A stretch of 64,000 nt of DNA from Maricaulis sp. Its GTDB lineage: Bacteria > Pseudomonadota > Alphaproteobacteria > Caulobacterales > Maricaulaceae. The stretch spans positions 96,154 through 160,153 of the forward strand of contig NZ_JAEPOL010000009.1 of the NCBI RefSeq assembly GCF_017642925.1, given 5' to 3'. Shown here one piece after another: positions 44,678-52,851 of this stretch. The notes below the pieces were generated by a model. It made no database searches, had not been told where the DNA came from, and saw only the letters and a program-made list of their open reading frames with translations. Made by a program: the position numbers and the translations under genes. The number at the start of each line of letters is the position of its first letter. Position 1 is the first letter of the stretch.

Positions 44678-45313
44678 ATGCGTAAGCAAATTGTTGTTTC
44701 CATAGGCTTTGCAGCCGCGCTCTGCGCCCCTGCCATGGCGCAGTCCGCCATCGATTCCGAGGCTTGGCTGACCGCTCCGGCCAGCACGGAAAACCCCGGC
44801 GCTGTGCGCTGGCGGATCACGACAGAGTCATCCAATGGCACGCCTGTCGTCATCGGCTCCGGCCAGACCGGTGGCGATCGCGAGATTTCCGCCATTGCCG
44901 GCCAGGTCGACTTCTACCCCTTCGGTGACGAATTCTATCTGTCGGCCGGCACGGTCGCGCCCAATGACCGGGGCCGTTACCCGCTCTGGGCGCGCGACAC
45001 CCGCCAGCGCCCTGACGTTTTCCCGCATGCTGAACTGGCCGAAACCGCCAATCCCAGCCAGATCGAGCGCCTGACCCGCTATTTCGGTGCCGGGGTGACA
45101 GTGCGTACGATCGACGACTGGAGCCTGACCGTCGAAGGTGGCGCCTATTTCCAGGATTCCGGCGATGACCGGATGGTGCTGTTCGATCCGGAAACGGGTG
45201 AAAACATGCCGCTGCTGGAAGACCTCGACAATATCGATGTCGAAGCTGTCGGCGAGACCCAGGGCCGCTCCGTTCGCCCGGTCGGCCATCTGGTGCTGCG
45301 CCGCCGCTTCTAG
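44678..45313 (+). CDS. Secreted hypothetical protein, possible outer-membrane barrel
   Basis: 211 residues. Signal peptide MRKQIVVSIGFAAALCAPAM ending AQ. Mature segments such as SAIAGQVDFYPFGDEFYLSA and WSLTVEGGAYFQDS alternate like outer-membrane strands, and the protein ends LVLRRRF with the terminal Phe expected of barrel proteins. No specific family recognised. GGGAGGGAG precedes the ATG at 44678, which decides the start. Confidence 0.72.
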   Translation: MRKQIVVSIGFAAALCAPAMAQSAIDSEAWLTAPASTENPGAVRWRITTESSNGTPVVIGSGQTGGDREISAIAGQVDFYPFGDEFYLSAGTVAPNDRGRYPLWARDTRQRPDVFPHAELAETANPSQIERLTRYFGAGVTVRTIDDWSLTVEGGAYFQDSGDDRMVLFDPETGENMPLLEDLDNIDVEAVGETQGRSVRPVGHLVLRRRF

Positions 45314-45409
45314 CACGGCCCCGGCCAGGACACCCCAAGCGTCCATCCCCCTTCATATCGCACCGCTCGCCCCCTAGACTGAGCGCCGAATCTGCATGAT
45401 CGGCGCACG

Positions 45410-47158
45410 ATGCCTCTCAACCTGTCCTTCCTGCCCTTTCTGAACCGGATCGAGAAAACCGTGCTCGATGCCGTCGAGCACGAGGTGGAATGGTTCTGCC
45501 TCCCGGCCGGCAAATTGCTGTTCCGGGAAGGCGATGATGCCGACGCCTTCTACCTGGTACGGTCCGGCGCCCTGGCGGCCTTCCGCGACGGCGCCCTGGG
45601 GCGGCCGGACCTGATCGGCTATATCCGTGCCGGCGAGCCAGTCGGCGAAATGTCCCTGCTGGACGAAACCCCGCATTCGGCCAGCGTCTACGCGCTGCGC
45701 GACAGCGAACTCATCCGCCTGCCCAAGGCCAGTTTCGAACGCCTTACCTCCAAACATGCCAGCCTGATGCGCGAGCTCTCCCGCATGATGCTGGCGCGCC
45801 TGCGCGGGCCCAACCGGTCGGCCGGGTCGGAGCCGCGGGTCTTCGCCTTGATCTCGACCTCGCCGACCATCGATCTCGACTACCGGGCCCGCGAGCTCAA
45901 GGCGGCCTTGAAGACAATCGGTACCAGCTGCGCCATCGCCGACGAGACGTGTGCCGACTGGAGCGCCAGCCAGCTCGATGCGCTGGAGCAGAACCATGAT
46001 GTCGTCCTGCTGGTCGCGCGCTTCTCCGACCCGGGCTGGGCACGCCGCGCCATGGGCCGGGCCGACCGTATGTGGCTGTTCGCGCGGGCGGATGCGCGGC
46101 CCTCCACCCCGCTCCTGCCGGACGACCCCTCGCCTGCCATGCGGCTGAAACTTCTCGACGTAGTGCTACTGCATCCCGGTGGCGTGACCGCTGCGTCCCG
46201 GCCGCAGGAATGGGCCAATGCCTCGGACGCCGCTCGCGTCTTCCACTGGCGCCAGGACCAGCATGTCGCCGATACGGCCCGCCTCGCCCGCACGCTCGCC
46301 GGCAGGTCCGTCGGCCTTGTCGTGTCGGGCGGCGGGGCCCGGGCCTATGCCCATCTCGGTGCAATCAGGGCGCTGCGTGAGGCCGGCGTGCCCCTCGACT
46401 TCGTCGGCGGTGCCTCGATGGGCGCCATTGTCGCCGCCGGGATTGCGCTCGACTGGAGCGATGACGAGCTGGACTGGCGGATCCGCAAGGCCTTTGTCGA
46501 GACCAATCCGCTGGACGACTGGACCCTCCCCGTCATTTCCATGGCACGGGGCGAGAAGGTCGACCGGCGCCTGAAAGAGCATTTCGGGGATGTCGAGATC
46601 GCCGAACTCGTACGCCCCTATTTCTGCCTGTCCTCGAACCTGGCGTCCGGCCGGCCGCATGTGCACCGGTCCGGCCGACTGCGCGATGCGCTGCGCGCCT
46701 CGATCGCCATTCCCGGCCTCCTGCCGCCTGTCGTGGTGCACGGGCAGATCCTGGTCGACGGCGCCGTCTTCACCAATTTCCCGGCCCGCGAGATGCGCGC
46801 TTTTCATCGCGGCGCGGTGGTCGGGGTCGATGTCACACGCGCCCAGGGCCTCAATCCGGACGATTTCATCGACCCGCCGAGCTTTTTCGGCTGGGTGCGG
46901 CGGCACGGTCTGAAATCCCCCCCGCCGATCGCGTCCCTACTGATGCGCGCCGCCACGGTCGGTGTGGCCGACCATCGCGATGTCGGACGCGAAGCCGCCG
47001 ACTTGCTCATCCTGCCCGACACACCGGTCGATATCCGGCAGTGGGACCGCTTCGACGAGGTGGTCGAGGCCGGCTATGAGGCGACTCAGGACATGCTGGC
47101 CGGCATCAATGACGAGATGCGTGCGCGGCTGGGCCTGCCTGTGCCGCCCGGGGCCTGA
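45410..47158 (+). CDS. Cyclic-nucleotide-domain/patatin-like phospholipase (NTE type)
   Basis: 582 residues. N-terminal cyclic-nucleotide-binding domain (about 14-125: LPAGKLLFREGDDADAFYLV, GEPVGEMSLLDETPHSAS), a middle region (145-290) and a patatin domain: oxyanion VVSGGGARAYAHLGAIRAL (304-322), nucleophile GASMG with Ser336, and Asp450 in LVDGAVFTNFP. This is the architecture of neuropathy target esterase-like lysophospholipases. The GEMSLLDETPHSAS element has Pro-His where active CAP-type sites have Arg-Thr/Ala, so ligand binding is uncertain. Membrane lipid turnover is the likely role. Confidence 0.93.
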   Translation: MPLNLSFLPFLNRIEKTVLDAVEHEVEWFCLPAGKLLFREGDDADAFYLVRSGALAAFRDGALGRPDLIGYIRAGEPVGEMSLLDETPHSASVYALRDSELIRLPKASFERLTSKHASLMRELSRMMLARLRGPNRSAGSEPRVFALISTSPTIDLDYRARELKAALKTIGTSCAIADETCADWSASQLDALEQNHDVVLLVARFSDPGWARRAMGRADRMWLFARADARPSTPLLPDDPSPAMRLKLLDVVLLHPGGVTAASRPQEWANASDAARVFHWRQDQHVADTARLARTLAGRSVGLVVSGGGARAYAHLGAIRALREAGVPLDFVGGASMGAIVAAGIALDWSDDELDWRIRKAFVETNPLDDWTLPVISMARGEKVDRRLKEHFGDVEIAELVRPYFCLSSNLASGRPHVHRSGRLRDALRASIAIPGLLPPVVVHGQILVDGAVFTNFPAREMRAFHRGAVVGVDVTRAQGLNPDDFIDPPSFFGWVRRHGLKSPPPIASLLMRAATVGVADHRDVGREAADLLILPDTPVDIRQWDRFDEVVEAGYEATQDMLAGINDEMRARLGLPVPPGA

Positions 47159-47164
47159 CGCCGT

Positions 47165-47398
47165 TCAGTCGCGCCAGAACTGCCACCAGGCCGGCGCATC
47201 CTCCTTTTCCAGTCCCAGCCAGGCCCGCACGCGATCCTGGGCGGGGTCCAGCCGGGTCCAGACCGGCAGGCGCGTCTCGATGGCATTGTCGACGGCCGGG
47301 CTGAAGACAGACACCGCAAATGCCAGCCCCAGCACCGTGACCAGCAGCGTCAGCAAGGGTTTGAGAATATCGCCCAGAAACCGGATCAGCCCGCCCAT
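47165..47398 (-). CDS. Small single-helix membrane protein
   Basis: 77 residues. One hydrophobic helix (about 10-34), then a soluble tail rich in Trp (AWWQFWRD at the end). GGGGAGGCGAG precedes the ATG. No family recognised. Convergent with the patatin gene; six bases separate the stops. Confidence 0.65.
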   Translation of the reverse strand: MGGLIRFLGDILKPLLTLLVTVLGLAFAVSVFSPAVDNAIETRLPVWTRLDPAQDRVRAWLGLEKEDAPAWWQFWRD

Positions 47399-47422
47399 CT
47401 CGCCTCCCCGGCCGCACCGCGC

Positions 47423-47914
47423 CTAGAAGGGCGGATAATTGTCGGTCCAGCCGCGCAGCACGATGGTGCGCTCGGCGGTCTCGGACATCAGGCAGCTCGT
47501 CTGCTCCAGGCCGGCATGACTGCCGCCTTCGAAGATCGAGGCCAGAAAGGCGCAATCGGCGTCGCGTTTGGCGATCCAGGCGCGCTGCGCGTCGCGCAGC
47601 GCCGTCGCCCGCGTCCCGTCATGGCGCGCACGCAGGGCGTCATAGGCCTCGTTGAGCGCTGCATCCCAGGCCTCGAGCTCCTGCGCGGTGCAGCCGATCA
47701 TGCCGGCATTCGTCTCGCCGTCCGGGTTCAGACGGATACAGGCCTCGGTGAAATCGCCGATACAGTCGCGGGACGTCCCGTCCTGGCGCCCCAGGCACAT
47801 CGCCACCGTATCCGACGCACTCAGCTGTGGCATGGCGCGCGCAGCGGCGGGCACGGGCTTGTCGCCCTGTGCGGCGAGAAGCGCGGCGGCGGCAAGAATG
47901 GGCATCAGCATCAT
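47423..47914 (-). CDS. LprI-type (DUF1311) secreted protein
   Basis: 163 residues with a signal peptide (LMPILAAAALLAA). The mature part has the DUF1311/LprI pattern: DAALNEAYDALRARHDGTRA, LRDAQRAWIAKRDADCAFLA and conserved Cys pairs (CLGRQDGTSRDC, GMIGCTAQELEAWD). In mycobacteria LprI inhibits lysozyme; in proteobacteria the role is unproven. Start 47914 follows GAGG and gives the signal peptide; a start at 47965 would hide it. Confidence 0.85.
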   Translation of the reverse strand: MMLMPILAAAALLAAQGDKPVPAAARAMPQLSASDTVAMCLGRQDGTSRDCIGDFTEACIRLNPDGETNAGMIGCTAQELEAWDAALNEAYDALRARHDGTRATALRDAQRAWIAKRDADCAFLASIFEGGSHAGLEQTSCLMSETAERTIVLRGWTDNYPPF

Positions 47915-47989
47915 GAACAACCTCGTTACGGCCAGGAGCCTAGCAGGAACGGCCGTACGGTGCACCGGTTCCCGCGCGCGGGAGAACGC

Positions 47990-48694
47990 TCAGCGATATT
48001 CCGGATTGGGATGGTCGAAACGGGCGCCGTCATCCCACGCGCGCCGTGAATTGCCTTCGGCCGGCAAGCCGCCATTGCGCTTGAGCAGCGCGGCCAGGTG
48101 CATGAGATTCCAGCTCATAAAGGTCGTGTTGCGCTGGGTGAAGTCGTTCTGCGGTCCGCCGGAATACGGGTCGAGATAGGACGGCCCCGGCCCCGCCTCG
48201 CCGATCCAGCCGGCATCGGCCTGCGGCGGGATGGTGTAGCCGACATGCTGGAGCGCGTAGAGCATGCTCATCGCGACGTGCTTGATGCCGTCCTCATTGC
48301 CGGTGACGATGCAGCCGCCGACCTTGCCGTAATAGCTGTACTGGCCCTTCTCGTTCATGTCTGCGGACTGGGCATAGAGACGTTCGATCAGCATGCGGGC
48401 GACCGAGCTTTCCTCGCCCAGCCAGATCGGCGTGCCAACCACAAGGATATCCGCCGCCTTCACATGCGCCCAGATCTGCGGCCAGACATCGCGCTCCCAG
48501 CCATGCTCGGTCATGTCCGGATAGACACCATGGGCGATGTCGTGATCGACAAGACGGATCATCTCCGTCGCCACGCCCTGCTTGTCCATGATCGCCTGCG
48601 AGACCTTCATCAGGCCTTCGGTATTGGACACGTCCGGCGATTTCTTCAGCGTGCAGTTGATGAAGACGGCTTTGAGATCGGAATAGTCGGCCAT
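47990..48694 (-). CDS. Flavodoxin-family NAD(P)H-dependent oxidoreductase
   Basis: 234-residue flavodoxin-fold protein. FMN loops are KAVFINCTLKKSPDVSNTEG, ADILVVGTPIWLGEESSVAR and GGCIVTGNEDGIKHVAMSML. It resembles NADPH-dependent FMN reductases/iron-sulfur flavoproteins without the Cys cluster. Its ribosome site GGAG is contained in the 3' arm of the terminator of the upstream ivd gene (48701-48725), with a run of six U just before the AUG. That suggests coupling between termination and translation of this gene. Confidence 0.87.
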   Translation of the reverse strand: MADYSDLKAVFINCTLKKSPDVSNTEGLMKVSQAIMDKQGVATEMIRLVDHDIAHGVYPDMTEHGWERDVWPQIWAHVKAADILVVGTPIWLGEESSVARMLIERLYAQSADMNEKGQYSYYGKVGGCIVTGNEDGIKHVAMSMLYALQHVGYTIPPQADAGWIGEAGPGPSYLDPYSGGPQNDFTQRNTTFMSWNLMHLAALLKRNGGLPAEGNSRRAWDDGARFDHPNPEYR

Positions 48695-48700
48695 GAAAAA

Positions 48701-48725
48701 AGCTCCGGGAGATTCTCCCGGAGCT
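48701..48725 (-). terminator. Perfect intrinsic terminator between ivd and the flavodoxin gene
   Basis: Stem AGCTCCGGGAGA/TCTCCCGGAGCT with a single central base, followed on the leftward strand by TTTTTT at 48695-48700. The downstream AUG starts one base later. It would end ivd transcripts. The GGAG of the 3' arm is also the only candidate Shine-Dalgarno sequence for the next gene. Confidence 0.88.
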
Positions 48726-48750
48726 TAGCATATACGGCTCGGCGATAACG

Positions 48751-49923
48751 TCAGCCCGTCTCGCCGAACAGTTCCCGGCCGATCAGCCAGCGGCGGATTT
48801 CCGACGTGCCGGCGCCGATCTCGTAGAGTTTGGCGTCGCGCAGCAGGCGGCCCGTGGGATATTCGTTGATATAGCCATTCCCACCCAGCAGCTGGATCGC
48901 GTCCAGCGCCATCTGGGTGGCATTTTCGGCAGCATAGAGGATGGCACCGGCGGCGTCCTTGCGCGTCGTCTGGCCGCGATCGCAGGCCTGGGCAACGGCG
49001 TAGACATAGGCACGCGTCGCGTTCATGCGCACATACATGTCGGCGAGCTTGCCCTGGACCAGCTGGAATTCGCCAATCGAGCGGCCGAACTGCTTGCGTT
49101 CGCGGATATAGGGCATCACCACATCCATGCAGGCCTGCATGATGCCGACGGGGCCGGAGGACAGTACGGCGCGCTCATAGTCGAGCCCCGACATCAGCAC
49201 TTCCACACCGCCATTGAGCGGGCCCATGACATTCTCTTCGGGGACCTCGCAGTCCTCGAACACCAGCTCGCCGGTCTCCGAACCGCGCATGCCCAGCTTG
49301 TCGAGCTTCTGGGCGACGGAGAAACCCTTCATGTCCTTCTCGATGATGAAGGCAGAAATGCCGCGCGAACCGGCATCGGCATCCGTCTTGGCATAGACGA
49401 TCAGCGTATCCGCGGTCGGTGCATTGGTGATCCACATCTTCGAGCCGTTGAGGACGTAACGGTCGCCCTTCTTCTCGGCCTTCAGGCGCATCGAGACGAC
49501 GTCGGAGCCGGCGCCCGGCTCGGACATGGCCAGCGAACCGACATGCTCGCCGGACATCAGCTTTGGCAGGTATTTCGTCTTCTGGGCGTCATTGCCCCAG
49601 CGGCGCAGCTGGTTGACACACAGATTGGAGTGGGCGCCATAGGACAGGCCCACCGAAGCCGAGGCACGGGAAATCTCTTCCATCGCCACGACGTGTTCCA
49701 GATAGCCCAGACCGGATCCGCCGAGCTCTTCCTCGACGGTGATGCCCAGAAGGCCCAGATCGCCCATCTTGCGCCACAGATCGTGCGGGAAGACGTCGGT
49801 CTGGTCGATCTCGGCCGCGCGCGGCGCGATCTCGTCGGAGGCGAAGGAACGGACGGTATCGCGGATCATGTCCGCGGTGTCGCCCAGGTGGAAATCAAGC
49901 GTGGGGTATTGGTTCGAAATCAT
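48751..49923 (-). CDS. ivd: Isovaleryl-CoA dehydrogenase
   Basis: 390-residue acyl-CoA dehydrogenase: [20 protein letters not shown] (FAD/substrate region), [30 protein letters not shown] and the C-terminal [20 protein letters not shown]. Catalytic Glu250 in [12 protein letters not shown] is placed as in human isovaleryl-CoA dehydrogenase (LDLER), rather than near the C-terminus as in most acyl-CoA dehydrogenases; this decides the substrate call. It is the first oxidative step after leucine transamination and decarboxylation, feeding mccAB and the liuC-like hydratase. Confidence 0.95.
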   Translation of the reverse strand: MISNQYPTLDFHLGDTADMIRDTVRSFASDEIAPRAAEIDQTDVFPHDLWRKMGDLGLLGITVEEELGGSGLGYLEHVVAMEEISRASASVGLSYGAHSNLCVNQLRRWGNDAQKTKYLPKLMSGEHVGSLAMSEPGAGSDVVSMRLKAEKKGDRYVLNGSKMWITNAPTADTLIVYAKTDADAGSRGISAFIIEKDMKGFSVAQKLDKLGMRGSETGELVFEDCEVPEENVMGPLNGGVEVLMSGLDYERAVLSSGPVGIMQACMDVVMPYIRERKQFGRSIGEFQLVQGKLADMYVRMNATRAYVYAVAQACDRGQTTRKDAAGAILYAAENATQMALDAIQLLGGNGYINEYPTGRLLRDAKLYEIGAGTSEIRRWLIGRELFGETG

Positions 49924-49986
49924 GCTGCGCGATGTATCACGCGGACGGGACCGGTCAAGATACCGGCGTGAAACGCGCGAAAAACT

Positions 49987-51774
49987 TTACCGGGCTTCCG
50001 CGGTAACGCGCCGATTTTTTTTCAACCGCCCCAGCCATACCGAGCCAAGCGACCACGCAGCGGCCAGCATGAGGAAAACGCCTGCAATCAGCGCCCAGGC
50101 ATCCCCGGTCAGGCTGCGCTCGGACCACATCCGGCCCCAATCGCCCCAGGTCATCACCGCACCGAAGGCGGTCACCACGGCGCCGGCAGCCAGCGAGGCG
50201 ATATAGCCCCAGCTGCCATCGTCGGACTTTCCGACCGGCTTTTCCTCGGCCTCGGGCGGCAGATCGGCGGCCAGGTCGCGCGGTGAGAAACTGTCCTCGT
50301 CAGAATCCTGGATCAGAGGATCGTCGCCCTCCAGCAGATCATCCTGCCGGACTTCGACTTCGGCGTCTTCGGTCTCGACGCGTTCGCCCTCGACCTCGCC
50401 GACAGCACCATGGCTTTCGGCCGGCACATTCGACGCATGCGGCGGCGGCGTGTCCTGACCGGCAACGGCAACGGCCCGTTCGACGATTTCCGTGATCGCC
50501 ACTTCCGGTGCAGGCTCGGTCTCGTTGGCGGCAGCCACCGCGTCTTCGACAACAGACTCCGCCTCGATCGCCTCCGGTTCTGCATCCCGCTGCGCAGGCG
50601 CAGCCGGCAGAACGACATCGCCGTCGGCCGGGTCCGGCCGGAAACGCGCGGTCATCACAGATGTGAAGGCATAGCCCAGTTCGACGCGCAACGGCAGCTG
50701 CGGGACCGGTGGAACCTGTTCAGAGGCAGGCGCAGCCGGAGCCGGCGCCTCCACAACGGGTTCGGCTGTCCCGATGGCCTCAAGGCCCGGCATGGCGGTC
50801 AGGGCAAAGCCCAGCGCCGTATCGGCCGCCAGGGCGAAGACCGGCGCAGCCGTCTCCGGCTCATCCGTACCGGCCTCGGCCAGTTCCTCGCTCATGCGGG
50901 CCGCAACCAGCGCCTCGGGCGTGCTCGTGTCGGCTTCAGCGTCAACGGCCAGATCTTCGACCGGAGACTCGACAGCGGCCTCCCCCGCGTCTTCGGCCGG
51001 ACGCTCGGCAGCGGCATCGTCCTCGTCGACCGCCTCGTAGGCGGCCTCGACCGGCGCATCGCTCATGTCAGAGACGGCGGCTTCAACCGACGCCATGTCG
51101 TGATCGTCCGCCAGCGCCTCGCGCTCTTCCAGCGGCATGGCCTCGACCGTGGCGAGGATGCGGGCAATTTCCGCTTCCGCTTCGGCGCGGCTGGAGATAC
51201 GACGATCCGGCATGGGTGGAGGCGGCGGTGCATAATCCTCGACCGGTTCGTCCCGGCCGCCGGCAATGGCACCTTCCAGCACACGCTCCTCGCGGGGGTG
51301 CTCGACCTTGATCACCAGTTCGACGGCCGGACGCTCGGCCCGCGCCGGCACCATCGCATCCAGGAAAGCGCGGCTTTCCGCCTCGCGGCGCGCGCTGGTG
51401 CCGTCACCATGCGCAGCCAGCGCCTCGGCTGCCGCGTCCAGCCGGCCCTCATAGAGATAGCGGGCAACATCGGAATTGCGGAAAGCGTCGCGGCCAATAT
51501 CGTGGATGAAGGACACCAGCGCATCGCGCTGTCCGCGCGCCAGCGGAATGTCCGCGATCTCGTCGATCGCTGTCTCGGCCTGCATGACATCGTAGATCAG
51601 CAGCAGCGACGCCTCTTCCTCGGAGACCTTGATACCGCCGCGCGCGGCAGCCCGGTGGCCATAGCCCACAACCCAGCGGCCGTCCGCCCCGCGGATCGCC
51701 GTCTCGCGGAAAGGTTCGAACCGCTTGATCAGCTCACGCGCGGCCGGAGAGGATTTCAACTGCGGTTTCGTCAT
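49987..51774 (-). CDS. spmX: SpmX-like polarity protein: lysozyme-like domain, acidic linker, two membrane helices
   Basis: 595 residues. Residues 8-140 are a GH24 (T4 lysozyme-like) domain with catalytic Glu20 and GYGH (37-40), but the catalytic Asp and Thr positions are Gly29 and Val35. Residues about 150-515 are acidic and Ala/Pro/Glu-rich, probably disordered. Two membrane helices follow (about 524-542 and 560-580). This order is that of Caulobacter SpmX, a pole-organising protein that recruits DivJ; in SpmX the muramidase fold is used for assembly. A true endolysin is unlikely. A sigma-54-like promoter lies just upstream. Confidence 0.87.
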   Translation of the reverse strand: MTKPQLKSSPAARELIKRFEPFRETAIRGADGRWVVGYGHRAAARGGIKVSEEEASLLLIYDVMQAETAIDEIADIPLARGQRDALVSFIHDIGRDAFRNSDVARYLYEGRLDAAAEALAAHGDGTSARREAESRAFLDAMVPARAERPAVELVIKVEHPREERVLEGAIAGGRDEPVEDYAPPPPPMPDRRISSRAEAEAEIARILATVEAMPLEEREALADDHDMASVEAAVSDMSDAPVEAAYEAVDEDDAAAERPAEDAGEAAVESPVEDLAVDAEADTSTPEALVAARMSEELAEAGTDEPETAAPVFALAADTALGFALTAMPGLEAIGTAEPVVEAPAPAAPASEQVPPVPQLPLRVELGYAFTSVMTARFRPDPADGDVVLPAAPAQRDAEPEAIEAESVVEDAVAAANETEPAPEVAITEIVERAVAVAGQDTPPPHASNVPAESHGAVGEVEGERVETEDAEVEVRQDDLLEGDDPLIQDSDEDSFSPRDLAADLPPEAEEKPVGKSDDGSWGYIASLAAGAVVTAFGAVMTWGDWGRMWSERSLTGDAWALIAGVFLMLAAAWSLGSVWLGRLKKNRRVTAEAR

Positions 51775-51815
51775 GTTCCGTTTCGAGACATTGCCCTGGC
51801 CCTGTCCACTCCCCC

Positions 51816-51831
51816 TGCAAGCGGGGCGCCG
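51816..51831 (-). promoter_or_regulatory. Candidate sigma-54 promoter of the spmX-like gene
   Basis: On the leftward strand the sequence CGGCGCCCCGCTTGCA has GG and GC separated by ten bases and the TTGCA of the -12 element. The implied start of transcription lies about 30 bases before the spmX-like ATG (51774). In Caulobacter spmX is driven by sigma-54 with TacA. No -10/-35 of the housekeeping type is clear in the 62-bp gap. Confidence 0.5.
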
Positions 51832-51836
51832 CAGCG

Positions 51837-52799
51837 CTAGTCCTGCGGTCCGCGGAAGACGTCCGTCGTGCCGATGGCGGTGAAGGGCGCGAAGAATCCG
51901 CCGCCCGAACCGCCGCCGACCAGGTAGATATCGCCATCCAGCAACGCCGCATCGGCCCCGGTCCGCGGCGACGGCATGCCCGCCTCCTGCCGCCAGCCCG
52001 TCTCACCCGGCGCCCAGGAGAGATGATCCTGCAGGGTGGCACCGCCATCTGCTGCGCGGCCGCCGAAGACGTGGATCCGGCCGGCCCGGACAACCGCCGC
52101 CAGCCCCGACCGGCCACCCGGCAGCGCCGGCCCGGCCGTCCATTCACCGCTTTGCGGGTCGAACACATCGTGCCGGTCGACAGCGCCCTCTGCTGTCGCA
52201 CCACCCAGCACATGGACGCGGCCATCGATCACGACAGCCGCGGTGCCCCGGCGGGTAATCCCTTCCGGGGCCTCGAGGGTCGACCATTCGCTGGTCTCGG
52301 GATCGAAGACGAAAACAGAGGCATCGTCGCGCAAGCCGCCTATGGCATAGAGCTGACCCTCGACGGCAACCAGCGAGAAATCCGCCTTCGGCGCCGGCAT
52401 GGCGGCTTCGCTCTGCCAGATATTGCCCTCGATGGAGAAGGACCACATGCGCGCACTGGGACCGACCACTGCGGTTTCGTCAGCGGCATAACCGCCGGCG
52501 GCATAGATCCGCTCGCCGGTCGCGGCCATACCGAAATGCTCGAGCCCGCGCGGCAGCGGCGTTTCCGGGAACCAGCGCTCATAGCCCGGATCATAGCTCT
52601 CGAATTCGTCGCGCGGCGATGTCAGGCCCGAACCGCCGGCCGCGAAGATCCGGCCGTCATGCACCACAACGGCAAGACCCGCGCGCGGCGCGTCCAGCCG
52701 GGCCGTCTCTTCCCAATGCCCGCCATCCGCGGCGTCCTGGGCCAGAACAGCCGGACCGGATGCCAGAAGCACCGCTACAAGACCTGTCAAAACACGCAC
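51837..52799 (-). CDS. Secreted Kelch-repeat protein
   Basis: 320 residues. Signal peptide VRVLTGLVAVLLASGPAVLA from a GTG start at 52799, then about six Kelch repeats, seen as recurring VxxxGRIxAAGG / YAxGG / VHVLGG / IHVFGG elements each followed by a Trp or Phe strand (for example HDGRIFAAGG, IDGRVHVLGG, RAGRIHVFGG). It should form a six-bladed beta-propeller in the periplasm or outside the cell. The ligand is unknown. GGTGA near the start is a weak ribosome site. Confidence 0.85.
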   Translation of the reverse strand: MRVLTGLVAVLLASGPAVLAQDAADGGHWEETARLDAPRAGLAVVVHDGRIFAAGGSGLTSPRDEFESYDPGYERWFPETPLPRGLEHFGMAATGERIYAAGGYAADETAVVGPSARMWSFSIEGNIWQSEAAMPAPKADFSLVAVEGQLYAIGGLRDDASVFVFDPETSEWSTLEAPEGITRRGTAAVVIDGRVHVLGGATAEGAVDRHDVFDPQSGEWTAGPALPGGRSGLAAVVRAGRIHVFGGRAADGGATLQDHLSWAPGETGWRQEAGMPSPRTGADAALLDGDIYLVGGGSGGGFFAPFTAIGTTDVFRGPQD

Positions 52800-52851
52800 G
52801 CTGTCACCATTCGTCAGCCGGGGCCCGTTGCCGGGACACCCCTTATTATCA

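Noticed and set aside
49987..51774. Phage endolysin or prophage remnant
   Set aside because: The lysozyme domain lacks two catalytic residues, is followed by a long acidic linker and membrane helices, and there are no other phage genes.
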